From: Flavobacteriales bacterium
Lineage (GTDB): Bacteria > Bacteroidota > Bacteroidia > NS11-12g > UBA9320
Assembly: GCA_020635455.1 (NCBI GenBank)
Contig: JACJZT010000005.1
Location: 62,001-126,000 of the forward strand
Direction of reading: 5' to 3'
DNA length: 64,000 bases
Shown here: piece by piece, positions 56,058 to 64,000 of the stretch
Numbering within the stretch: the first letter of the stretch is position 1
Layout: the number at the start of each line of letters is the position of its first letter
The notes under the pieces: model-generated
Databases searched by the model: none
Told to the model about the DNA's origin: nothing
Seen by the model: only the letters and a program-made list of their open reading frames with translations
Program-made: the position numbers and the translations under genes

Positions 56058-56381
56058 TCAATCATCCATATTAAACTCTTGAACCCTGTCGCTACCATAA
56101 TTAACTGTAAACTTTTGTTCTTTTCTCCAACCTCCTAAAAATCCTGTTTTTTTTGTCTTTGCAATATGTTCTGTTTCGCTTGGTTCAAACTTGCATTTGA
56201 TTGTTTTGTCTTTTGTGAATGTACCTTCAAATTCTCCATCAATATATAACTCTCGTTCCTCAGTTGTGGATTGTAAAGTAAACTTTACCTTGCCCCTTGA
56301 GTATATACCATCTTCTTTTAAAGTGCAACTGCCTAAAAGTGAGCCAATACATACCAGTAGCAAAAATTTATAGGATTTCAT
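56058..56381 (-). CDS. Small lipoprotein of unknown function
   Basis: A 107-residue protein with a clear lipoprotein signal (MKSYKFLLLVCIGSLLGSC, lipobox LGSC at 16-19). The mature part alternates strands (KVKFTLQSTTEERELYIDG, KTIKCKFEPSETEHI, EQKFTVNYGSDRVQEF), suggesting a small beta-sandwich. I do not recognise a family. It is single, divergent from the 1541-residue gene, with about 240 AT-rich nt between. Confidence 0.65.
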   Translation of the reverse strand: MKSYKFLLLVCIGSLLGSCTLKEDGIYSRGKVKFTLQSTTEERELYIDGEFEGTFTKDKTIKCKFEPSETEHIAKTKKTGFLGGWRKEQKFTVNYGSDRVQEFNMDD

Positions 56382-56618
56382 ATTAAAACAAATTTAGCTC
56401 GGATAATTTGTATTGTATGTATTTTATTTATTAACACTTGTCATAATGGTAATCCTGGTAAAATGGATAGCGGTTTATGTTGGTGTGGAATTCTGACTAA
56501 AGATTTGCGAGTTTGCGCAAAGCGTTTAATTACTTTCAAATATTTAAATTATCTTATTATTGTATTGTTTTGATTATATCTGCTTATAATTAGACTTTTT
56601 ATTTCAAATTTTTAATTT

Positions 56619-59600
56619 ATGAAAAATTTCTTACTTCTCTTTTGTTTTTTCTCTTGTTGCTTTCAAACAAAAGCCGCCAATGAAACCGAACCCAACAATC
56701 AAAAATCCACTGCCAATAAATTGTTACAAGACACAATAATGCAAGGCGCCACCTTCTCTGGCGATGACGATTACTTTATAGGTGTGCCCGGTTCGGAAGG
56801 AAAAATTTCTATTTACTATTCCTTCTCTTCACCCTCTTCCGGTAACGATTTTTACGTTTATTTTTACAATAAAAATTTAAACCTAACCGGAAGTAAGTCG
56901 AATACTAATTCATTAAGTGGCAATGACACCCTTACTATACAATGTGTTGCAAAAGATACAGTTTATATTAGAATATTCAGCTCGGCATCCTGCAATTACA
57001 GTTTTCGATTCTCTATAGATAGTACAGGTTTTCCCGATGTTTTGCCAAATGAAAATTCTAATAATGCTACCTACTTTGCCGATACGGACAGTATTCAAGG
57101 GCGAATAGGATACAGTTCAGTGACGACCGATGCCAACGATTGGTATAAAAGCTTACAGCCCTCAGATGGCATGTTGCGTGTTTATATAGAACGAACCAAT
57201 ACCTCAAATAGCAGTTTTGCGGATTTTTATCTATACGTTTACAATAACAATCTAATTCAAATTGGCAGTTTGTCGGAAGTTAACGAAAAACCGGGTGTCA
57301 TCCTGCGTGATACCCTAGATATATACTGCCGGGCCAGTGACACTGTATATTTTAGAGTTTTTTCTACCGGTTGTTATTCCTATAAAATTAAATACAAAGT
57401 GATTGATAATTCTGTAACGGATATGCAGCCCAACGAAACTTCTGCCACCGCCTTATATTTTGATCAAACAGACAGTGTGCAGGGAAAAATTGGATACAAC
57501 ACAGTAACGACCGATGCCAACGATTGGTATAAAACCTTACAGCCCTCAGATGGCATGTTGCGTGTTTATATAGAACGAACCAATACCTCAAATAGCAGTA
57601 CGGCGGATTTTTATCTATACGTTTATAATAACAATTTAAATCAAATTGGTAGTTTGTCGAAAGTTAACGAAAAACCGGGTGTCATCCTGCGTGATACCAT
57701 CGATATTTACTGCCGGGCCAGTGACACTGTATATTTTAGAGTTTTTTCTACCGGTTGTTATTCCTATAAAATTAAATACAAAGTGATTGATAATTCTGTA
57801 ACGGATATGCAGCCCAACGAAACTTCTGCCACCGCCTTATATTTTGATCAAACAGACAGTTTGCAGGGAAAAATTGGATACAACACTGTAACGACCGATG
57901 CCAACGATTGGTATAAAACCTTACAGCCCTCAGATGGCATGTTGCGTGTTTATGTAGAGCGAACCAATACCTCAAATAGCAGTTTTGCGGATTTTTATGT
58001 ATACGTTTATAATAACAATTTAAATCAAATTGGTAGTTTGTCGAAAGTTAATGAAAAACCGGGTGTATTGCTTCGAGACACCCTTGATATATACTGCCGG
58101 GCCAGTGACACCCTTTATTTTAGAATTCTTTCCACTGCTTGTTATTCTTATAAATTAAAGTACGAAGTATTATCTGGAAATATTTCAGACAAGGCAAGTA
58201 ATAATACACGTCAAACGGCTACCTTGATTCAGCCTAATGTTTCAACTCAAGGAAAAATTGGTTATGTCACTGTCAGCTCCGATAACGATGATTATTATTT
58301 GTTGAGTTTATCGACTGAGTCGCGGGTAAGCTCATTTATTAATTTTAACAACACCAGCAACTCAACAGGTGCTGATTTTTATTTTTATATCTATAATAAA
58401 AAGGGTGTAATAGTAGCCCGTTTATCCCGAGTGAATCTCGCTCGTGGTATTCATAGGGATACCTTGGTTTATCCGTGCGCACCGGCAGATTCAATATATT
58501 TCCGCATTTTTTCAAGTGGATGTTTTGAATATAGTTTTACTTCTGTAGTTGAGGATAATCAACCGCACACAAAAATAATTGCTGCCCGCACAGGCAATGA
58601 GGTTGGATTTGCCGCACAAGTTTCAAACGTAGATACATTTTATTGGGACTTCGGTAATGGACAAACTACGGGTCGAAAATATCCAAAACAAACTTTTGGA
58701 ATAGGAGCTCATACTATTAAATTAATAGGCACAAATCTTACCTGCAACAAGAGCTTTACGGATTCGTTCTTTATCGAAGTAAAAGGGGTAGAATATTTTA
58801 CACCAATTAAATCAGGAACCGGTGGTGACCTGGCCATGACGATTTACGGTGGAGGCTTAGATAGCAATACAAAAGTACGGATACGCAATAGCGATACTGT
58901 ATATGAAAGTATAAATGTGGTAAGTAACAGCAAACGAAACGCACTGATTGCTAATTTTGATTTACACCAAGCTGCCCTGGGATCTTATGATGTAGAAATT
59001 GATATTCAAGGAGTTCCGGGCGCCGTTTTTAAGGATGGATTTACCATCGAAAAATTCCAATATCCTTATTGCAAAGCTGAAGTAATTGGTCCGTCGCGAT
59101 GGCGTATAAATAGAAATACAAACTTCGAAATTAAAGTAACCAATGATGGAAATGTAACCGCCAATGGTGTTGTAATTGGGTTTGCTTATCCTAAAAGTGT
59201 AGAGGTTAAGCTAATACCAAAGCCAACACGCTTAGATCCGACACAAGATGTGGAGGTAGATATAGATGGAGAAAAATTTGCAGCAAAAGGTGGCGAATTT
59301 GCTGCACATTACGATTCTGCAGCAAAGGCATACCCTATTGATTCCATATATAACAGCAAATATGATGGTATGTTATATTTGCTGACTTTGGCAAAAATAC
59401 CAGCCAACAGCACGATTACCTTGCCCTTTACAGCCAAAACAACCACCACCGGCACACCTGAATTTTATGTTTATTCATATCATCCCAATCGTTATGGAAG
59501 CAAGGGCACCGAGCATTGGAGTAACACTACCAACCAGATAATGGAACAAGGCATTGATTTGCTTGATATGGGTGCCGACAAAACGAATAATTCCTATTTT

Positions 59601-61244
59601 AAAGCCTTTTCTAAATCGTTAAAGGTAGGACAAAAACATTTGGCACTTGCAGGCGCTAACGCAGGAGCACATTTTGATGCATGGATAAATGATTATGAAG
59701 TAACTCCCGAAATGTATGGCATTTTAAATGCTGAACTTGACGAGGCCAACGCCTTTGCAGTAAAAACCCTGGCAAAGGAAGTGGGAGGTGCTGCAGTGCA
59801 AAAAGGACTTGGTAAAATGATTAATTCAGAATTTGCCCGAAACAGTGCTTTAAATAAAAAATTGACCAGTCCAAATTTAAGCATGAAGGAATGGCGTACG
59901 CTAAACAATGAATTTCTAAATAGCAATTCGAAACTTAATAAAATTCTGAAGCTTGATGATATTTTCACCACCAGCAAAGACTTAGAATCCTTGTATGGTA
60001 AGTTAGCAACACTTCGGGAATCTGTAAAAGGGTGTCCAGAATTGGAACCTCAATTAGATGAATTGTTAAAAAAAGTTGAAGAACAATTTGAACATCAGGA
60101 TCCGAAGAAAAAGAAAACCAATTCGGTCAGGAGTATGGACCCTAATGAAATTTATGGTCCGGAAGGAATTGATGTGCAACGTTTTAGAAAAGATTTAGAC
60201 GTAATGCACTACTTTATTACCTGCGAAAATATTGACACGGCCCAGGCTGCAGCCCAAGAAGTAACGATTATCGACACGCTCAATCCAGCAGTGTTCGACC
60301 TATCTACTTTAAGTTTTGGCAATGTAAATATTGGTAATAAAACGATGCGCCTCCTTTCTAATCGCAATGAGTTTTTTGGAGAACTAAGTTTATACCCCGA
60401 AATGCCAATTGTAGTGCGCGTTATGGCCACACTAAATAAAACGACAGGCGAAGTGCGTTGGACCATGACTGGTATTGATACCAATACCTATGATTTGCCT
60501 ATAGATCCGAACCTGGGAATTTTACCGCCAAACACGAATCCTCCTTTTGGCGAAGCCTCGGTAAGTTATACCGTAAAACTCAAACCCAACCTCGCCAATG
60601 GTACTGTGATAAACAATAGAGCAAATATAATTTTTGACGAAAACGAGCCAATCCTTACCAATACGTGGACCAACGTTATAGACATTGCACCCCCAACCAG
60701 TAGCATTCTACAAGCTGAGATAAGAAACGATACGTCTATCGCAATCAAACTCCAGGGTATAGACAATGAATCGGGCCTGTATCATTACAAACTCTTTGTT
60801 CAGCGCGATAACAATACCGAATGGATAAACACAGGCCATACTTTTACGGATTCTACAACTTTTATTGGCGGCTACGGTCATACGTATAGATTTTATGTCA
60901 CCGGCGAAGATCGTGTGGGTAATGAAGAAAATAAAATACCCACCTCCGAAGCTGAAGTAACTACAAAACCAAAATATCCTTTTACCGGCGAAGTCCATTT
61001 TGTAATAATACCAAATCCGAATAATGGAAAATTTGAACTTAGAAATATTTCAGAAACTCCCTTATCAGATTTTAAAGTGTATAATTTAGTTGGTACCTTG
61101 ATGTATGAATTGAATATTGAATTGGAACCGGGTGCTCAATTACCGGTTAGTTTGTCAGGAGAAAAAAATGGACTTTATTTTATCCGTGGTAAACGGAAAG
61201 ACGGGAAAACAACAACCGAAAAGTTGCTGATAGGAAAACAGTAA
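56619..61244 (+). CDS. 1541-residue T9SS cargo protein with tandem repeats, PKD and DUF7619-like domains
   Basis: A signal peptide (about 1-20, ending QTKAA) begins the protein. Residues about 20-650 hold five copies of a pre-peptidase-C-like beta module. The middle three (about 148-531) are nearly identical at DNA level. Then come a PKD-like module (WDFGNG near 673) and an IPT/beta-sandwich (about 720-805). A CARDB-like adhesive segment follows (about 815-960). Residues about 985-1165 form a lysine-rich helical region. A DUF7619-like domain begins at MDPNEIYGPEGID near 1172 and an Ig/Fn3-like module lies about 1360-1450. The last 80 residues are a type A T9SS sorting domain (IIPNPNNGKFELRNI, GLYFIRGKRKDGK). 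It should be exported by SprA and held at the surface; adhesion is plausible, catalysis is not visible. Confidence 0.85.
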   Translation: MKNFLLLFCFFSCCFQTKAANETEPNNQKSTANKLLQDTIMQGATFSGDDDYFIGVPGSEGKISIYYSFSSPSSGNDFYVYFYNKNLNLTGSKSNTNSLSGNDTLTIQCVAKDTVYIRIFSSASCNYSFRFSIDSTGFPDVLPNENSNNATYFADTDSIQGRIGYSSVTTDANDWYKSLQPSDGMLRVYIERTNTSNSSFADFYLYVYNNNLIQIGSLSEVNEKPGVILRDTLDIYCRASDTVYFRVFSTGCYSYKIKYKVIDNSVTDMQPNETSATALYFDQTDSVQGKIGYNTVTTDANDWYKTLQPSDGMLRVYIERTNTSNSSTADFYLYVYNNNLNQIGSLSKVNEKPGVILRDTIDIYCRASDTVYFRVFSTGCYSYKIKYKVIDNSVTDMQPNETSATALYFDQTDSLQGKIGYNTVTTDANDWYKTLQPSDGMLRVYVERTNTSNSSFADFYVYVYNNNLNQIGSLSKVNEKPGVLLRDTLDIYCRASDTLYFRILSTACYSYKLKYEVLSGNISDKASNNTRQTATLIQPNVSTQGKIGYVTVSSDNDDYYLLSLSTESRVSSFINFNNTSNSTGADFYFYIYNKKGVIVARLSRVNLARGIHRDTLVYPCAPADSIYFRIFSSGCFEYSFTSVVEDNQPHTKIIAARTGNEVGFAAQVSNVDTFYWDFGNGQTTGRKYPKQTFGIGAHTIKLIGTNLTCNKSFTDSFFIEVKGVEYFTPIKSGTGGDLAMTIYGGGLDSNTKVRIRNSDTVYESINVVSNSKRNALIANFDLHQAALGSYDVEIDIQGVPGAVFKDGFTIEKFQYPYCKAEVIGPSRWRINRNTNFEIKVTNDGNVTANGVVIGFAYPKSVEVKLIPKPTRLDPTQDVEVDIDGEKFAAKGGEFAAHYDSAAKAYPIDSIYNSKYDGMLYLLTLAKIPANSTITLPFTAKTTTTGTPEFYVYSYHPNRYGSKGTEHWSNTTNQIMEQGIDLLDMGADKTNNSYFKAFSKSLKVGQKHLALAGANAGAHFDAWINDYEVTPEMYGILNAELDEANAFAVKTLAKEVGGAAVQKGLGKMINSEFARNSALNKKLTSPNLSMKEWRTLNNEFLNSNSKLNKILKLDDIFTTSKDLESLYGKLATLRESVKGCPELEPQLDELLKKVEEQFEHQDPKKKKTNSVRSMDPNEIYGPEGIDVQRFRKDLDVMHYFITCENIDTAQAAAQEVTIIDTLNPAVFDLSTLSFGNVNIGNKTMRLLSNRNEFFGELSLYPEMPIVVRVMATLNKTTGEVRWTMTGIDTNTYDLPIDPNLGILPPNTNPPFGEASVSYTVKLKPNLANGTVINNRANIIFDENEPILTNTWTNVIDIAPPTSSILQAEIRNDTSIAIKLQGIDNESGLYHYKLFVQRDNNTEWINTGHTFTDSTTFIGGYGHTYRFYVTGEDRVGNEENKIPTSEAEVTTKPKYPFTGEVHFVIIPNPNNGKFELRNISETPLSDFKVYNLVGTLMYELNIELEPGAQLPVSLSGEKNGLYFIRGKRKDGKTTTEKLLIGKQ
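57061..58212 (+). repeat. Three tandem 384-bp coding repeats
   Basis: The phrase beginning t(g/a)acgaccgatgccaac recurs at 57121, 57505 and 57889, exactly 384 bp (128 codons) apart, inside long stretches of near identity. The repeat is in frame. Flanking copies before 57061 and after 58212 are more diverged but share the same protein pattern. Confidence 0.9.
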
Positions 61245-61697
61245 TTGGATAAATCCGGAAAGTTCATGTCAAAATGCGAATTAGGATGAACATATTCGTA
61301 AGATTTAAAAATGTATATCGGTTGTAGTTTAAAGGGGTGAAATTAAAATTGACTGAAATTCTTTTGTTGGGTTTATTGGTCTGACTACTGAAAAAACCAA
61401 AAGATCTAAACCATAGTCAACTGAATATTCCGGCCAAACTGAGTAAAGTATCGTCGTTCTGTACAGAGAATAACCATCCTAGGGTTTTCGAAGAGCAACC
61501 ATCGACCATGGTTCTGCACGATTAACTATTTGACGACCTGAGCAAGCTGCCCTCTAACAATCTCCAGTCTTGTGAAGTGTGGTTTCAAAAACGCAAGCTT
61601 TCACACCAGACAAAAGTATATTGGCTGAATGAGGTTTCCTAACCCAGAATTTAGTGTTGCGCTACGGCCCACTGTTAGCGGTACGGGCTTATAGGTT
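61245..61697. other. Intergenic stretch with a possible decayed reading frame
   Basis: About 450 nt with no intact gene. A plus-strand frame of 86 codons (61385-61642) is open except for one TAA at 61523-61525 and has protein-like content (SKVSSFCTENNHPRVFEEQP, then CEVWFQKRKLSHQTKVYWLN). It lacks a good start and I do not recognise it. A short repeat at 61672-61688 lies at its end. Confidence 0.3.
61672..61688 (+). repeat. Short inverted repeat, left member, flanking the NmrA-like gene
   Basis: CTGTTAGCGGTACGGGC. Its core GTTAGCGGT (61674-61682) is the reverse complement of ACCGCTAAC at 62707-62715, and the outer bases also partly match. It lies 10 nt beyond the stop of the NmrA-like gene. 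Confidence 0.6.
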
Positions 61698-62600
61698 TTA
61701 TAGTTTCCTATCCCATCCTTTCCACTTCAAATATTGTTCAAATGTCAAGGTGTCGGGAAGAAGTTCCCGGGTCTGTTTCATTGCTAGCAGTATTTCTTCA
61801 GGATAGGGTTCCCGGCCCCATCGCTCAAAATGTTTTCTTAAAGGAATCCATTCACGGGCAAAGAGATACATCAGAAGTAAAGGAATAGGTTTGTGCTTGT
61901 AAGTCTTTGTATCCGATAATTTTGTTGCTATTTCTGCGAGTTCGTTTCCTGAAATAAAATCACCAATGAGATTTAGCTTTTTGCCTTTAAATTTGGCAGG
62001 GTCGGCTAACGCTAATGCCGCCATTTTGCCAATATCACGGCAGGCTATATGTGGTAACTTAGCATCATTGGCAGCTGTACCCGTTATTACATTTTTTTTA
62101 ATCGGCAAATACTCACCACCAAAATCGTCCATAAATGAACCGGGACAGAGAAAGGTGAATGGTATTTTCTTTTCCTTTACCAGACCCTCAATATCTAATT
62201 TTCGCTTAACGTAGGTCAGTGTTTTTTCCTGCCCTTCTTCAACATATAACACAGTGCTCAGCACAAGGTGCTGAATGTTATTAGCAACGCATGCCTCCAC
62301 AATGTTCTTTCCTTGCATCCACTCATACTCTGTGTCGAGCTTGCCTTTTGGATTCAATGGCATGGTAACGCCATATACTGCATAAGCTTCTTTAAAGGCG
62401 TTTACCAACGAGGACCTGTCTGCAAGGTCAGCTTGTATAACCGGAATTCCCTTTTTCGAAATCTCTTCTGCCTTATCACTGGTGGTTTCTCTTGAAATAG
62501 CTACTACCTTCCAAGCACCACTTTGAACGAGTGCCTCAAGAACTGCTCCACCTTGCTTGCCCGTAGCTCCACACACAACTATTGTTTTAATATCGCTCAT
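61698..62600 (-). CDS. NmrA-family NAD(P)-binding protein
   Basis: A 300-residue Rossmann-fold protein. The N-terminus has the dinucleotide loop VVCGATGKQGGAVLEAL (GxxGxxG) and then VIQADLADRSSLVNAF, both typical of NmrA/HSCARG-like atypical short-chain dehydrogenases, which bind NADP and often act as redox sensors or quinone reductases. The catalytic Tyr-Lys pair of classical SDRs is not evident. The C-terminal half contains LPHIACRDIGKMAALALADP and ends in an aromatic-rich segment (EQYLKWKGWDRKL). It stands alone, flanked by inverted short repeats, so it could be a mobile accessory gene. Confidence 0.82.
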   Translation of the reverse strand: MSDIKTIVVCGATGKQGGAVLEALVQSGAWKVVAISRETTSDKAEEISKKGIPVIQADLADRSSLVNAFKEAYAVYGVTMPLNPKGKLDTEYEWMQGKNIVEACVANNIQHLVLSTVLYVEEGQEKTLTYVKRKLDIEGLVKEKKIPFTFLCPGSFMDDFGGEYLPIKKNVITGTAANDAKLPHIACRDIGKMAALALADPAKFKGKKLNLIGDFISGNELAEIATKLSDTKTYKHKPIPLLLMYLFAREWIPLRKHFERWGREPYPEEILLAMKQTRELLPDTLTFEQYLKWKGWDRKL

Positions 62601-62700
62601 AATGATTTTATTTCAATTCAATCATAATTGTCATATTCCATTTTTCTGGTCATATAGCTTCATGCCTCATGGTGTTATCGTTGGTACACGTATTTTCTTG

Positions 62701-62720
62701 GGCCTGACCGCTAACGGCAG
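62701..62720 (-). repeat. Short inverted repeat, right member, flanking the NmrA-like gene
   Basis: Read on the minus strand it is CTGCCGTTAGCGGTCAGGCC, sharing GTTAGCGGT and the following GG.C with the member at 61672-61688. It lies 100 nt upstream of the NmrA-like start. Confidence 0.6.
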
Positions 62721-62806
62721 TCTGCCTAAAAACTATAACAAATGTATAAATCCTAAAGGTCCTTATCTGAAAAGTTTTTCAAATAACAAATTCTAAAAAG
62801 GTTCAA

Positions 62807-62948
62807 TTGAGTTTTTAGACAGTCTGACGGTCTGCAGCTGCAAGAAGTGTGGTTTCCGGAGGCGTTAAGCATTGATTTTAGATAAATTTACGACCGAAGA
62901 TGAAGCTTTCCAAGCCGATAAAGTAAGCGTCTTTTGTAGGTGCTGTTA
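62807..62948 (+). repeat. Dispersed repeat, copy 2
   Basis: Diverged second copy of the repeat at 55731-55869, in the same orientation. It fills the middle of the 398-nt gene-free stretch 62601-62998; the rest of that stretch holds the right member of the short inverted repeat and nothing else that I can support. Confidence 0.7.
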
Positions 62949-62998
62949 TGGTGAGACTCACAGTCTTATTTCTGTCTTAACTCCTTCACTTACAATTC

Positions 62999-63304
62999 TT
63001 AATCTGAGAACGGTCTTGTGTTCGATATCAATCTGGCACAATTATGAACGGTCAATTCATGGATCTCCGAATCATCAATGATTTTATAGATGACTCTATA
63101 ATTTCCTCGGACGATTTGTCTTATGGTTTCTTCATTAAATTATGGAAAAATAATTCCTGCTTTGGGATGGTCTTCGAGTAAATCTGTGGAATCAAATAAT
63201 TCCTGAACGGTGATCTAAGCATAGCGTACTGAATCCTTTGCTTTGTATTCTCCAATGTCGTTTAAATCGTCAAGAGCTGATTCAGTCCAGACTACTTCAG
63301 CCAT
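62999..63304 (-). pseudogene. ParE/RelE-type toxin gene broken by two nonsense codons
   Basis: Reading through two stops, the 102-codon frame gives a RelE/ParE-superfamily toxin of normal length. It starts MAEVVWTESALDDLNDIGEY and ends IVRGNYRVIYKIIDDSEIH then ARLISNTRPFSD. Codon 30 is TAG (63215-63217) and codon 55 is TAA (63140-63142). Each is one base from a Glu codon (GAG, GAA), which suits the context (RYA-E-ITVQELF and FP-E-FNEET). There is no frameshift. The ATG at 63304 overlaps the end of the antitoxin gene by 13 nt, the usual antitoxin-first arrangement. The product would be truncated at 29 residues and inactive. Confidence 0.85.
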
Positions 63305-63474
63305 TTGTTTAGTTTTTGCCTGGCTTCTTCTTTTGGATAGATTTTTCCGTCTTCAGAGTCTGAAAGACCTTTCTGAACTTTTTCAATTAGAATGATGTGA
63401 TCGATAACTTCATCAACCGATAAGTTCTCCGGCAATTTATCGAGTGTATTTATGAGTTGTGTCTTGGTTATCAT
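63292..63474 (-). CDS. Antitoxin-like protein of a ParE-type toxin-antitoxin pair
   Basis: An intact 60-residue protein, acidic and helical (MITKTQLINTLDKLPENLSV, then EVIDHIILIEKVQKGL), ending in the basic tail KEEARQKLNKWLK. The size, the 13-nt overlap with the downstream toxin frame and the C-terminal EEA.QKL.KWL segment, common in antitoxins paired with ParE-like toxins, support the call. The partner toxin gene carries two stop codons, so this antitoxin may be an orphan. Confidence 0.72.
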   Translation of the reverse strand: MITKTQLINTLDKLPENLSVDEVIDHIILIEKVQKGLSDSEDGKIYPKEEARQKLNKWLK

Positions 63475-63620
63475 CTCTTGCTTACTTTTTCAAAGATACT
63501 TATTGAACTATACATAGTCAATGAACATTATTCAGACTGGTCTTATTTCATTTGTTGTCATGAATATGTTACAAGTAGGATAATCGTTCAAAATTTATTT
63601 TTTAAAGACTTGTTTTTATC

Positions 63621-63634
63621 AAAAAAAAAAAAAA
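63621..63634 (+). repeat. Homopolymer run of 14 A
   Basis: Fourteen consecutive adenines, 30 nt upstream of the predicted GTG start of the terminal lipoprotein gene. Runs of this length are prone to slippage and, at promoter distance, can change expression. Confidence 0.8.
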
Positions 63635-63664
63635 GATTTCGCAAAAATTCAAAGTATACAAATC

Positions 63665-64000
63665 GTGAAAAAAATCATTTATTTCTGCATCCTGGCATTA
63701 GCCATAACTCTTGTAAACTGTGGTGACAAAGGTTCGGATCCTGAACCTGCCAAAACTTTAGATAAAAGTAAGTTAACTAATAAATATTGGTCTGGCACTC
63801 AAACAGGTTTTTATTTCAGATCAGATGGAAACTTTTGCAGTTCAAATGGCCAGAGTGTATTGGGAACTTGGGCATGGTTAAATAATGCTGACAGTTTAGA
63901 AGTATTGGTTCAATCCATTCCTCGTAGAGTATGGTATATTGAATATATTACGGATACTGAAATGAAAGCCAAACTAACTAAAAAAGGCACTTGGGATATT
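63665..64000 (+). CDS. Predicted lipoprotein, lipocalin-like, partial
   Basis: The frame opens at a GTG at 63665 and runs off the right edge (112 codons visible). The start gives a lipoprotein signal (MKKIIYFCILALAITLVNCG, with GTG read as Met); the lipobox LVNC has Asn instead of the usual small residue before Cys. The mature part begins with a short Ser/Asp/Glu/Pro linker, then KLTNKYWSGTQTGFYFRSDG and LGTWAWLNNADSLEVL. This is the W/G strand pattern of small lipocalin-like lipoproteins of Bacteroidota. No function can be given. It lies in an AT-rich region next to the broken toxin-antitoxin pair. Confidence 0.65.
   Translation, partial: MKKIIYFCILALAITLVNCGDKGSDPEPAKTLDKSKLTNKYWSGTQTGFYFRSDGNFCSSNGQSVLGTWAWLNNADSLEVLVQSIPRRVWYIEYITDTEMKAKLTKKGTWDI

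Noticed and set aside
57061..58212. Regular repeats resembling an array
   Set aside because: The 384-bp period, in-frame coding and absence of short spacers make this a protein repeat, not CRISPR.
61621..62720. Integron attC-like sites around the NmrA-like gene
   Set aside because: The GTTAGCGGT core recalls attC ends, but the paired R/L boxes and stem arrangement are not convincing and no integrase is present.

Overview
The window looks like chromosomal DNA of a member of the Bacteroidota. The evidence is a giant SprA-type type IX secretion (T9SS) translocon protein, four secreted proteins with recognisable T9SS C-terminal sorting domains, a type III glutamine synthetase, a Bacteroidota-style Ccm haem gene run, and several upstream sites matching the phylum's TAnnTTTG promoter element. 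The class or genus cannot be fixed from the sequence alone. No rRNA, tRNA or CRISPR array was seen.

Layout. 0-28 kb is mostly housekeeping genes on the minus strand: the N-terminal part of mpl (peptidoglycan recycling), katG, an APC permease, small DUF1003 and DUF2147 proteins, a beta-helix lipoprotein, aspS, a KUP potassium transporter, a VWA surface lipoprotein-like protein, several unrecognised envelope proteins, the DNA polymerase III delta' subunit and a YfhO-type membrane protein. On the plus strand is the type III glutamine synthetase. A minus-strand cytochrome c maturation run (ccmC, ccmD, ccmE, ccmF) ends in a DUF2520 dehydrogenase-like gene. 28-36 kb holds two tandem paralogous giant PKD-repeat proteins with type B T9SS sorting domains. 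35.8-37.6 kb is an apparently complete IS1634-like insertion sequence flanked by a 59-bp direct repeat. 37.6-41.8 kb is a phosphate-uptake and sensor operon (DUF47 protein, PiT transporter, histidine kinase, PspC protein, small membrane protein). recJ and a T9SS-exported esterase follow on the plus strand.

45.0-55.6 kb is one long minus-strand series: ruvA, sprA, a small secreted protein coupled to sprA by TAATG, then a serine hydrolase, an arsenate reductase and an aquaporin joined by ATGA overlaps. The last two make a plausible arsenate-reduction and arsenite-exit pair.

55.6-64 kb reads as an accessory, AT-rich region. It has a small lipoprotein and a 1541-residue T9SS cargo protein containing three nearly identical 384-bp coding repeats. 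An NmrA-like oxidoreductase is bracketed by inverted short repeats. There is also a diverged dispersed repeat pair, a ParE-type toxin gene broken by two stop codons beside an intact antitoxin-like gene, and the start of a lipoprotein preceded by a run of 14 A.

How the parts fit: SprA would form the outer-membrane exit channel used by the two PKD giants, the esterase and the 1541-residue protein. The sites that most merit a second look are the IS with its long target repeat, the dead toxin with a live antitoxin, the repeat-flanked accessory block, the CcmE with Cys in place of the haem-binding His, and the hydrolase-arsC-aquaporin coupling. I did not find a clearly new multi-gene defence or biosynthetic system.
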